This document shows positions 26,018-32,384 of a DNA stretch of 32,384 nt, piece by piece (position 1 is the first letter of the stretch; every line of letters starts with the position of its first letter). The notes beneath the pieces are model-generated. The model was not told the origin of the DNA. It did no database searches and saw nothing but the letters and a program-made list of their open reading frames with translations. A program made the translations under genes and the position numbers. Source of the stretch: a bacterium. GTDB taxonomy: Bacteria; SZUA-79; Acidulodesulfobacterales; Acidulodesulfobacteraceae. Location: contig JAJZYP010000015.1 of the NCBI GenBank assembly GCA_021798015.1, positions 1 to 32,384 on the forward strand, written 5' to 3'.

Positions 26018-27424
26018 ATGGATATTACAAATTTGAATTTTAGTAAAATTTTTGCAAACGCATCGAGTAATGAAGATGATTTTGTAGATATATTCATAGA
26101 ATCTAAAGTCTCCACTTTGTTATCGAACGAGGGGAAAAGACTCGAAAAGGCAATTAGCGGAATAACTCTGGGGGTTGGTCTCAGGCTTATTTCAAATAAA
26201 AAAACATATTACGCTTACACAAATAATCTGGATGAAAAAAATCTGATACAAATTGCAAAAAGTCTAAAAGAGGCGGCATATAATAATCGAAATGATGCCT
26301 TTGGGGTTGCCGCTTTAAATTTTAACGAGAAGAAACCAAAAATCAACTTTCAAATTTTAAAAGATGTGGTAAAGACTCCAATTGAAGAAAAACTAAAAAA
26401 GGTAGAGCCTGTCGTAAAATTTGCATGGAGTTTTGATAAAAGAGTTGTTCAGATAAATATCACCTATTCCGATTACAAGCAGGATGTTGTAATTGTGAAT
26501 TCGCTGGGGGATTTTGTAAAAGACAATAGAGAAAATTTGGCATTTTTAGCGCATGTTGTCGTATCAAACGGCAAAAAGGTGGAGGTTGGATACGAAGTAG
26601 CAGGAGGTTTTATAGGTTTTGAATTTTTTGATAATATTGCCCCGGAAGATATTGCCAAAAAGGCTTTAAAGCGAGCTCTAACCCAGCTCGATGCCCCCTT
26701 TGCGCCATCAGGAACTATGCCTGTGATATTATCAAGCGAGGCTGGGGGGACAATGATACATGAGGCTATAGGTCATGGGTTGGAGGCTGATATTGCAGGA
26801 AACGGTTTAAGCGTTTATTCCGGCAAAATTGGGGAACAGGTGGCTTCAAAGTTGGTAACGGTTATAGACGACTCTTCTTTAGCCGGCAAACGGGGTTTTT
26901 ATAGATTTGACGATGAGGGAACATACTCAAATAAAAATGTGCTTGTGAAGGATGGAGTGTTAAAAAAATATATGGCCGATAGATTGTCTAATCTTAAATA
27001 TGGATATGAACTTACGGGAAACGGCAGAAGGCAATCCTACGAACACCATCCGATAGTCAGAATGTCCAATACTATGATAGCCTCCGGTGATTCCAAACCT
27101 GAGGATATCATAAAAAGCGTTGATAAAGGACTTTTTGTTAAAAAAATGGGCGGAGGGCAGGTAAATACGGTTACAGGTGATTTTGTGTTTGATGTTATGG
27201 AGGGGTATATTATAAAAAACGGGGTTATAGACAATGCGGTTAGCGGTGCGACTCTTATGGGAAACGGGCCTGATGTTTTAAAAAATATCGATATGGTGGG
27301 GAATGATTTAGGATTTGGCATTGGGACATGCGGTAAGGATGGGCAGGGTGTTCCGGTATCCGATGCCCAGCCTACACTGAGAATTCCATCGATTGTTGTC
27401 GGCGGAAAAAGCAACAATAATTAA
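26018..27424 (+). CDS. tldD: TldD-family metalloprotease
   Basis: 468 aa of the TldD/PmbA family. The HExxxH zinc motif HEAIGH is at residues 248-253, within GGTMIHEAIGHGLEADIAG, which identifies the TldD (catalytic) rather than PmbA (TldE) member. RRQSYEHHPIVRMSNTMI and GGGQVNTVTGDFVFDV are further family landmarks. In E. coli the TldD/TldE pair degrades unfolded peptides and matures microcin B17; the PmbA partner is not in this window. GAGGG precedes the ATG as a ribosome site. Confidence 0.93.
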   Translation: MDITNLNFSKIFANASSNEDDFVDIFIESKVSTLLSNEGKRLEKAISGITLGVGLRLISNKKTYYAYTNNLDEKNLIQIAKSLKEAAYNNRNDAFGVAALNFNEKKPKINFQILKDVVKTPIEEKLKKVEPVVKFAWSFDKRVVQINITYSDYKQDVVIVNSLGDFVKDNRENLAFLAHVVVSNGKKVEVGYEVAGGFIGFEFFDNIAPEDIAKKALKRALTQLDAPFAPSGTMPVILSSEAGGTMIHEAIGHGLEADIAGNGLSVYSGKIGEQVASKLVTVIDDSSLAGKRGFYRFDDEGTYSNKNVLVKDGVLKKYMADRLSNLKYGYELTGNGRRQSYEHHPIVRMSNTMIASGDSKPEDIIKSVDKGLFVKKMGGGQVNTVTGDFVFDVMEGYIIKNGVIDNAVSGATLMGNGPDVLKNIDMVGNDLGFGIGTCGKDGQGVPVSDAQPTLRIPSIVVGGKSNNN

Positions 27425-27522
27425 AGCTAAAATTCCGGTAATAATATAAGGCAACCTATTAACTTGTTTAACTTATTAAATGATTTTTGATTAATAGATT
27501 TTTATGCATGGGGATTTTATGA

Positions 27523-28950
27523 ATGGAAAGAATAAAGGATTGGAAGTCATATCAAAAAATACTTAACAGACAAAAAAGGAAAAAAAATAATTTTGCATCT
27601 TCAATAAAATTAATCGGGTTTTTAATTTTGGTTATTTTATTGGTTTATGGTTCGGTTAGAATTTTTTACCTTAGCAAAGCATATTTTATAACCAGCGATA
27701 AACAGATTCAGGGAACAGGAATAAGGCCTATTAATTTTATTAAAGATAAAAGCGTAAGGATAAAATCACATATAGGGGATTTTAACATTTTTTCAAACGC
27801 CGGATTTTCTATTAAATCTTTAAAAACATATTTTAAACATAATCCTCCTGTCTTTAATACAATTCTGAACGGACACTATATTCAAAAAATAGACGGCTAT
27901 ACCGTTGTTTACACGATAAAACCGGTAATTCAAAAAGAAGCTGAAAAGGTTTTTAAGGAATATACCGTTCCTTATGGGGTTATGGCGGCTATAAACCCTG
28001 ACACCGGCGCAGTTTTAGGTTTAGCATCTTATTCATATAATAAAGAAAGGATAAATGAAATTTCTGGTCTTAAGGCTTATCCACCCGGCTCATTAGCCAA
28101 GATAATAACGGCATCGGCTGCCATAGAATCAAAGGGCTTTTACCCCGGGTTTAATATTTGCTATAACGGAGGACTTTACGGAACTAATGAAGCCGACTGG
28201 AAACAAAATATAAGCACGGGATTAAACAGGATATCTTTTAGTCTGGCATTTGCAAAATCTTGCGATGTGGCATTTGGCAAGGTTGCAGGATTTTATGTCG
28301 GAAGAAAACTACTGGCGAAGTATTTTAATAAATTTTATTTCAATAAAAACATACCCTTTATTTTAAATCTTCAAGAAAGCAGAGCGGATGTCCCAAATCA
28401 ATTTTATCAATTGGAACTTACCGGCGCCGGTTTTGAAAATGTGAAAATTACCCCGCTTCAGGCCGCTTTAATTTCCGCCGCCGTAATAAATGGCGGCAAG
28501 CTGATGGAACCTTATATTATTGAAAAAATTATCGGTCCTGATGGGCATATTTTATATACCCATAGAGGAACTAAAGTGTTGAACGATCCTATAACGGTCA
28601 AAACCGCATCTATTTTAAAACAAATGATGATTAAAACTATTACAAACGGCATAGGTCATCCGGATTTTTACAATGTTTATAATCAATATATGCTTCCCGG
28701 TGTTATTACGGGAGGTAAAACAGGGACCATTTCAGGTAATAATCCCGAGGGGTTATATCAATGGTTTGCCGGATTTGGCGAGAGCAGGGATAAAAAGATT
28801 GCTATATCAGCCCTTGTTATAGAAAACCCGGTGTGGAGAATAACGGGAGGAGGTGTGGCAGAAAAAGCCCTTTTTGCTTACTTTTTTAAAAATAATAAAA
28901 ATAATAATTTAAAAATCACATTCTCTAAAAGAAAATTAAAAGTGGGCTAA
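27523..28950 (+). CDS. Penicillin-binding transpeptidase (membrane-anchored, minimal architecture)
   Basis: 475 aa. A basic N-terminus and one membrane helix (about residues 27-48) anchor it to the inner membrane. About 100 poorly conserved residues follow, then the transpeptidase domain from YGVMAAINPDTGAVLGLAS. The active-site motifs are SLAK (S190-K193), SCD (S246-D248, the SxD form seen in PBP2) and KTGT (K399-T402). A glycosyltransferase domain and a typical PBP2/PBP3 pedestal are both absent, so it is not a standard class A enzyme, PBP2 or FtsI. Its likely role is peptidoglycan crosslinking. It sits 98 nt after tldD with GGGGA before the ATG. Confidence 0.87.
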   Translation: MERIKDWKSYQKILNRQKRKKNNFASSIKLIGFLILVILLVYGSVRIFYLSKAYFITSDKQIQGTGIRPINFIKDKSVRIKSHIGDFNIFSNAGFSIKSLKTYFKHNPPVFNTILNGHYIQKIDGYTVVYTIKPVIQKEAEKVFKEYTVPYGVMAAINPDTGAVLGLASYSYNKERINEISGLKAYPPGSLAKIITASAAIESKGFYPGFNICYNGGLYGTNEADWKQNISTGLNRISFSLAFAKSCDVAFGKVAGFYVGRKLLAKYFNKFYFNKNIPFILNLQESRADVPNQFYQLELTGAGFENVKITPLQAALISAAVINGGKLMEPYIIEKIIGPDGHILYTHRGTKVLNDPITVKTASILKQMMIKTITNGIGHPDFYNVYNQYMLPGVITGGKTGTISGNNPEGLYQWFAGFGESRDKKIAISALVIENPVWRITGGGVAEKALFAYFFKNNKNNNLKITFSKRKLKVG

Positions 28951-29007
28951 ATAATTCTAATTCTTACATTTATTCTTACATTTAATTTCATCAAATCGTA
29001 ATAAAAG

Positions 29008-29047
29008 TTTAACCTCTTTTTAACATTTCCTTCATAATACCTTCATG
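29008..29047 (+). promoter_or_regulatory. Four 11-bp-phased direct repeats resembling a double Pho box
   Basis: Heptamers TTTAACC (29008), TTTAACA (29019), CTTCATA (29030) and CTTCATG (29041) start exactly 11 bp apart. Eleven-bp phasing of 7-bp half-sites is how PhoB and related OmpR-family regulators bind. The last two, read as CCTTCAT (29029-29035 and 29040-29046), match 5 of 7 bases of the E. coli CTGTCAT half-site. The array ends 10 bp before the comM -10, the spacing typical of PhoB-activated promoters. Confidence 0.55.
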
Positions 29048-29053
29048 ATAAGT

Positions 29054-29062
29054 TGATATAAT
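29054..29062 (+). promoter_or_regulatory. Extended -10 promoter element of comM
   Basis: TGA followed by a perfect TATAAT (29057-29062). No good -35 is found at 16-18 bp; the phased repeats take that place, which fits an activator-dependent promoter. The rest of the 183-bp gap is AT-rich with no gene. Confidence 0.6.
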
Positions 29063-29133
29063 ATTTATTTATCACATATAAAACAGTAATAACAACTATT
29101 ATTTATTATATCTATTATATCAGGTATTATTTT

Positions 29134-30723
29134 ATGATTACCCGTCTTAAAAGCGCTACATTTATGGGTATCAATGCTATCTCCGTGGATGTTGAGGTAT
29201 TTATAACTACCGGTATTCCGGGTGTTATGATTGTGGGGCTTCCGGACACCTCTACCAAAGAGGCAAAAGACCGCGTCAAGGCGGCAATTAAAAACTCCGG
29301 TTTTGATTATCCCATTAAAAAAATAACTATAAATTTAGCCCCCGCCGATATAAGGAAAGCAGGCTCCACATTTGATTTGCCGCTTGCAATCGGTATTTTA
29401 ATTTCGGCAAGGCTGCTTAAATGTGAAATTAATCTTGATGATTATATTATTGCCGGAGAGCTATCCTTAAATGGAAAACTGAATAAGGTAAACGGCTTGA
29501 TAGCGCTGGGGATATTAGCTAAAAAGTTGAATAAAGCTATTATAATACCAAATGAAAATAAGGAAACCGCGGAATTTTTGGGCGTTAATTTTAAATCTTT
29601 TGATACATTAAAGGGTGTGTGTAAATTTATAAGCGGCGAAAAAGAGGAATTAATTCTGACAAACTCAAAAGAAAACAATTTATCAAATTTTATGGACTTT
29701 AATTTTTATATAAAACAAAAGGAATTAAAGGATAATAAAAATAATGATTGCCCTGATTTTTTGGATATAAAAGGACACGAGCTTGCCAAAAGGGCGCTTG
29801 AGGTAGCGGTTTCGGGCCATCATAATATTCTTATGGTCGGACCTCCCGGCAGCGGGAAGACGATGATAGCTAAAAGCGCAATGGGAATATTGCCGGATAT
29901 ATCGCTGGAGGAATCCATCGAAACATCGAATATTTACAGTTTTTCAAACAAAAAGTTTAAAGAAAATGAAGAAGAATATAATCTTATTTCACGGAGACCC
30001 TTTATTTCCGTTCATCATACAATTACAACGGCAGGATTAATTGGAGGAGGAGGGGCTAACCCTGTGCCGGGAGATATTAGTCTTGCGCATAACGGAGTTT
30101 TATTTATAGACGAGTTTTCCGAGTTAAGTAAAAAAACATTGGACAGTTTGAGGCAGCCAATGGAAGATAAGGTGGTTAATTTATCGAGAAGCCGCTTTTC
30201 AATCCTTTTTCCATGCGATTTTATGCTTATTGCCGCAATGAACCCATGTCCCTGCGGTTATTACGGTGATGAAAATCATGAATGCAGGTGTTCAAGCGCC
30301 GAAATTTATAAGTTTTACAATAAATTATCAGGTCCTATACTTGATAGATTTGATATATTTATCGATGTTTATTCCGTTAATCTGAAAAAACTTATGGATA
30401 ATAAAACAGGTGAAAGCTCAAAAGAAGTTAAAGAAAGAATTAAGCAAACAGAAAAATTTCAAAGCGAAAGGCGGGCGGGAGCAAGCATTATGTTTAATTC
30501 TTCGTTAAACAGTTCCGGCATCAGAAAGTATATTAATATATCTGATTCAACATTAAGTTTTTATAACGAGGTTTGTCAAAAATTAAACATATCGTCGAGA
30601 GCTTATCACAGAACCTTAAAAGTTGCGAGAACTATCGCAGATATCGAAAGAAGGGATACGTTAGACGAAGATTCCATTCTTGAGGCGTTAAATTATAGAA
30701 ACACAAAATTTCTTAAGGTTTAG
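29134..30723 (+). CDS. comM: YifB/ComM-family AAA+ ATPase (Mg-chelatase-like)
   Basis: 529 aa. An N-terminal Lon-protease-like domain (about 1-170) opens with ITRLKSATFMGINAISVDVE and includes VGLPDTSTKEAKDRVKAAI. The Mg-chelatase AAA+ domain has Walker A VGPPGSGKTM (about residues 236-245), Walker B VLFIDEF and the cysteine-rich MNPCPCGYYGD. The C-terminal Mg_chelatase_C domain contains SSRAYHRTLKVARTIADIE. ComM is a hexameric helicase that promotes branch migration during natural transformation, though YifB is also present in many non-competent species. It is a single-gene unit that converges with hxlR. Confidence 0.94.
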   Translation: MITRLKSATFMGINAISVDVEVFITTGIPGVMIVGLPDTSTKEAKDRVKAAIKNSGFDYPIKKITINLAPADIRKAGSTFDLPLAIGILISARLLKCEINLDDYIIAGELSLNGKLNKVNGLIALGILAKKLNKAIIIPNENKETAEFLGVNFKSFDTLKGVCKFISGEKEELILTNSKENNLSNFMDFNFYIKQKELKDNKNNDCPDFLDIKGHELAKRALEVAVSGHHNILMVGPPGSGKTMIAKSAMGILPDISLEESIETSNIYSFSNKKFKENEEEYNLISRRPFISVHHTITTAGLIGGGGANPVPGDISLAHNGVLFIDEFSELSKKTLDSLRQPMEDKVVNLSRSRFSILFPCDFMLIAAMNPCPCGYYGDENHECRCSSAEIYKFYNKLSGPILDRFDIFIDVYSVNLKKLMDNKTGESSKEVKERIKQTEKFQSERRAGASIMFNSSLNSSGIRKYINISDSTLSFYNEVCQKLNISSRAYHRTLKVARTIADIERRDTLDEDSILEALNYRNTKFLKV

Positions 30724-30735
30724 ATTAATAAATAA

Positions 30736-31101
30736 TTATATTATTATTTTAGATGGAACATCTCCTAAATCGTTTATCTTTATATTTTTCTTATTTTTAA
30801 TTGTCCAGTTGTGAATTATTTCTATTGCATGGGTTAATTCCTCTCCAGCTTCTGTAAGGCTGTATTCAATCATTACGGGCTTAACCTTCGTAATTTTTCT
30901 ATTAATAGCCCCTATTTCTTCTAAAACTTCAAGCCTTTTAGACAATTCTCTTGCAGAAATCCCTTCTATTTTTTTCTTAATTTGATTAAATCTGAGTTTT
31001 TCATTAGAAAGCTCTTTGATAATAATCAAAGACCATTTATTAGCGAGTATTTTAAAGGCTTCCTGCGCAGGACAAAAAGCCTCTTTTTTGTTATTTTCCA
31101 T
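30736..31101 (-). CDS. HxlR-family winged-helix transcriptional regulator
   Basis: 121 aa. The N-terminal CPAQEAFKILANKWSLIIIKEL, with Cys10 in the conserved position, is the HxlR signature. The recognition region FNQIKKKIEGISARELSKRLEVLEEIGAI and the wing VMIEYSLTEAGEEL follow. Members bind as dimers to palindromes and often sense thiol-reactive or aldehyde stress through the N-terminal Cys. It is transcribed divergently from the H+-ATPase across a 332-bp gap, so control of itself and of that gene is plausible. Confidence 0.92.
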   Translation of the reverse strand: MENNKKEAFCPAQEAFKILANKWSLIIIKELSNEKLRFNQIKKKIEGISARELSKRLEVLEEIGAINRKITKVKPVMIEYSLTEAGEELTHAIEIIHNWTIKNKKNIKINDLGDVPSKIII

Positions 31102-31161
31102 AATCTCTATAATAATTAACCTTAATGTATGTAGTTTTTCATTTGTGATATTTTATTTATG

Positions 31162-31190
31162 ATAATAACATGTTACATATACAATGTCAA
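31162..31190 (-). promoter_or_regulatory. Promoter of the HxlR regulator with overlapping palindrome
   Basis: On the minus strand: a perfect TTGACA (31185-31190), a 17-bp spacer ending in TGT, and TATTAT (31162-31167). The perfect 10-bp palindrome TAACATGTTA (31166-31175) covers the spacer and the edge of the -10, a position suited to repression. A second small inverted repeat, TACT-ACTT-AGTA, lies at 31205-31216. Confidence 0.65.
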
Positions 31191-31350
31191 TCAGGTATAA
31201 AAAATACTACTTAGTAATTAATATAACTAAATTAGATCGGCATATCTTTTAAATTTTTAATATTTATACATAATTATTGTTTATCAATAATAAAACATTT
31301 TTTTAAAAAAGTATTGCAATAATTTAAAAATTATGATTAAAGTCAAAAAG

Positions 31351-31389
31351 GCGGCAATATTATATTTGATAATATTTATCATTCGCCGC
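31351..31389 (+). other. Nested inverted repeats upstream of the H+-ATPase
   Basis: GCGGC (31351-31355) pairs with GCCGC (31385-31389). Inside lies a perfect 8-bp inverted repeat, AATATTAT (31356-31363) with ATAATATT (31369-31376). An alternative outer stem adds AAT with ATT across one bulged C and competes with the inner hairpin. It ends 44 nt before the ATG, so it is either an operator or a 5'-UTR structure. A TGA-TAATAT -10-like element at 31367-31375 lies within it. No other gene is visible in the 332-bp gap. Confidence 0.5.
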
Positions 31390-31433
31390 AGAGTATTTAT
31401 TAATAAAACTTATTTTTAAAGGAGATTTAATTT

Positions 31434-32384
31434 ATGTCAGCAAATCAGAATTCCTCTAAAGGCTTAAGCAATGAAGAAGCAAAAAGGCTTTTGGAACAGT
31501 ACGGCCCAAATGAGATCACCGAAGAGCATCTCAATCCCTTTTTGCTTTTTTTAAAAAAATTTTGGGGGCCTATTGCATGGATGCTTGAGGCCGCACTTTT
31601 GTTGGAATGGGCTTTCGGAAAAACTCTTAATGCCGTGATTATTGCATTTTTACTCACATTTAACGCAGTCCTGGGCTTTTTTCATGAGCAAAAAGCTCAT
31701 GGCGCTGTAGAGCTTTTAAAAAAGAAGCTGCAGGTTATGGCAAGGGTTTTAAGAGACGGCAGTTGGGTTATGATGCCCGCAAGGGAGCTGGTGCCGGGAG
31801 ATTATGTCCGTCTGCGGATGGGAGATTTTGCCCCTGCCGATATGGAAATAGAAGAGGGTCATGTCGATGTTGACCAATCTGCTTTAACGGGGGAATCCTT
31901 ACCCGTAGAAAAGAGTGTAAAGGATACCATATATTCCGGTTCTATAATCATGAGAGGAGAAGTGAGTGGCACGGTTACGGCAACGGGCGCCAAAAGTTAT
32001 TTCGGGAAAACAACCGAACTTGTAAAATTAGCCAAAGTGCCGTCTCAGGCAGAAATGTTAATTATGTCCATAATTAAATATCTTCTTGTCATGGATGGCG
32101 TGCTTGTGGTAGTTATAATTACGTATGCGGCTATAACCGGAATACCGATGAAAGATATGCTGCCTTTTGCGCTAATATTACTTATTGCCTCCGTTCCGGT
32201 TGCTCTTCCGCCGACATTTACTCTATCGAATGCCGTCGGCTCTTTAGCGCTGTCAAAAGAAGGCGTCCTTACCACCAGGTTGAGCGCTGTTCAAGATTCT
32301 GCCGCAATGGAGATTTTATGCAGCGATAAAACCGGAACATTAACGCTTAACGAGCTTACGCTATCCACGGTTCGGCCTCACGGT
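31434..32384 (+). CDS. Plasma-membrane-type proton-efflux P-type ATPase (type IIIA), 5' part
   Basis: 317 codons are present before the window ends. The N-terminal domain GLSNEEAKRLLEQYGPNEI leads into membrane helices 1-2 (FWGPIAWMLEAALLLEWAFG). The actuator domain has the phosphatase loop TGES (152-155). Helices 3-4 contain ASVPVALPPTFTLSNAVG, and the phosphorylation site is D298 in CSDKTGTLTLNEL. FWGPIAWMLE and GVLTTRLSAVQDSAAMEILCSDKTG place it with fungal, plant and archaeal H+-ATPases rather than Ca2+ or heavy-metal pumps. In bacteria such pumps are frequent in acidophiles and could expel protons at ATP cost. The ATG follows a strong AAAGGAG site. Confidence 0.93.
   Translation, partial: MSANQNSSKGLSNEEAKRLLEQYGPNEITEEHLNPFLLFLKKFWGPIAWMLEAALLLEWAFGKTLNAVIIAFLLTFNAVLGFFHEQKAHGAVELLKKKLQVMARVLRDGSWVMMPARELVPGDYVRLRMGDFAPADMEIEEGHVDVDQSALTGESLPVEKSVKDTIYSGSIIMRGEVSGTVTATGAKSYFGKTTELVKLAKVPSQAEMLIMSIIKYLLVMDGVLVVVIITYAAITGIPMKDMLPFALILLIASVPVALPPTFTLSNAVGSLALSKEGVLTTRLSAVQDSAAMEILCSDKTGTLTLNELTLSTVRPHG

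Noticed and set aside
27037-27417. Long open frame on the minus strand opposite tldD
   Set aside because: It lies wholly within a well-conserved gene, has no family resemblance, and its Pro/Ser/Thr-rich composition is typical of antisense reading of a Gly-rich coding frame.
31445-32275. Minus-strand open frames opposite the ATPase
   Set aside because: The plus-strand frame is continuous to the window edge and carries all P-type ATPase motifs; the reverse frames are antisense artefacts.
1-32384. Mobile element, prophage, toxin-antitoxin, CRISPR or defence island
   Set aside because: No transposase, integrase, regularly spaced repeats or defence-family proteins were found; all long frames are accounted for by housekeeping or transport genes.

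Overview
The window is an AT-rich, gene-dense bacterial chromosome segment made almost entirely of core genes. It contains no insertion sequence, integrase, phage module or CRISPR array. The neighbourhood rpsU - cvpA - dnaG - rpoD - tRNA - DUF34/NIF3 - zinc-ribbon coiled coil - RNase HI - rnpB - lepA resembles deltaproteobacterial-type gene order. The strong AT bias and a plant/archaeal-type proton-pumping P-type ATPase at the right edge would suit a low-GC acidophile, for example the Sva0485/Acidulodesulfobacterales group. That placement is inference from gene content, not from a phylogeny.

Layout. (1) 1-3433: the end of a cell-wall amidase, then hisH-hisA-hisF-hisIE, the late histidine pathway. 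(2) 3445-10758: rpsU, a frameshifted cvpA, dnaG and rpoD (the macromolecular-synthesis operon), then a tRNA(CAU), a DUF34/NIF3 protein, a C4 zinc-ribbon coiled-coil protein and RNase HI. (3) 10766-12991: RNase P RNA with its own clear promoter, reading towards lepA. (4) 12998-14599, minus strand: a 14-TM DHA2 drug exporter. (5) 14771-24334: lepB overlapping pyrR, then pyrB, pyrC, carA, a PflX-like radical SAM gene, carB and greA. This supplies carbamoyl phosphate through dihydroorotate for UMP synthesis, with PyrR as likely regulator or uracil phosphoribosyltransferase. (6) 24315-24756: an Nfu-type Fe-S carrier with its own promoter and a strong intrinsic terminator. (7) 24761-28950: alr (minus strand) diverging from tldD, followed by a penicillin-binding transpeptidase. 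(8) 29008-30723: comM/yifB behind a Pho-box-like array. (9) 30736-32384: an HxlR regulator diverging from the H+-ATPase, with palindromic sequence between them.

The most interesting signals are small ones in ordinary genes. Four 11-bp-phased half-sites resembling a double Pho box sit at PhoB-like spacing in front of comM. Short GC-rich repeats or palindromes lie in frame inside hisH, dnaG and pyrR, reminiscent of Rickettsia palindromic elements. cvpA is split by a -1 shift at a T9 run. The amidase next to the his genes lacks one canonical zinc-ligand His. A DUF34 gene starts 7 nt after a tRNA CCA end. I found no convincing new multi-gene system.
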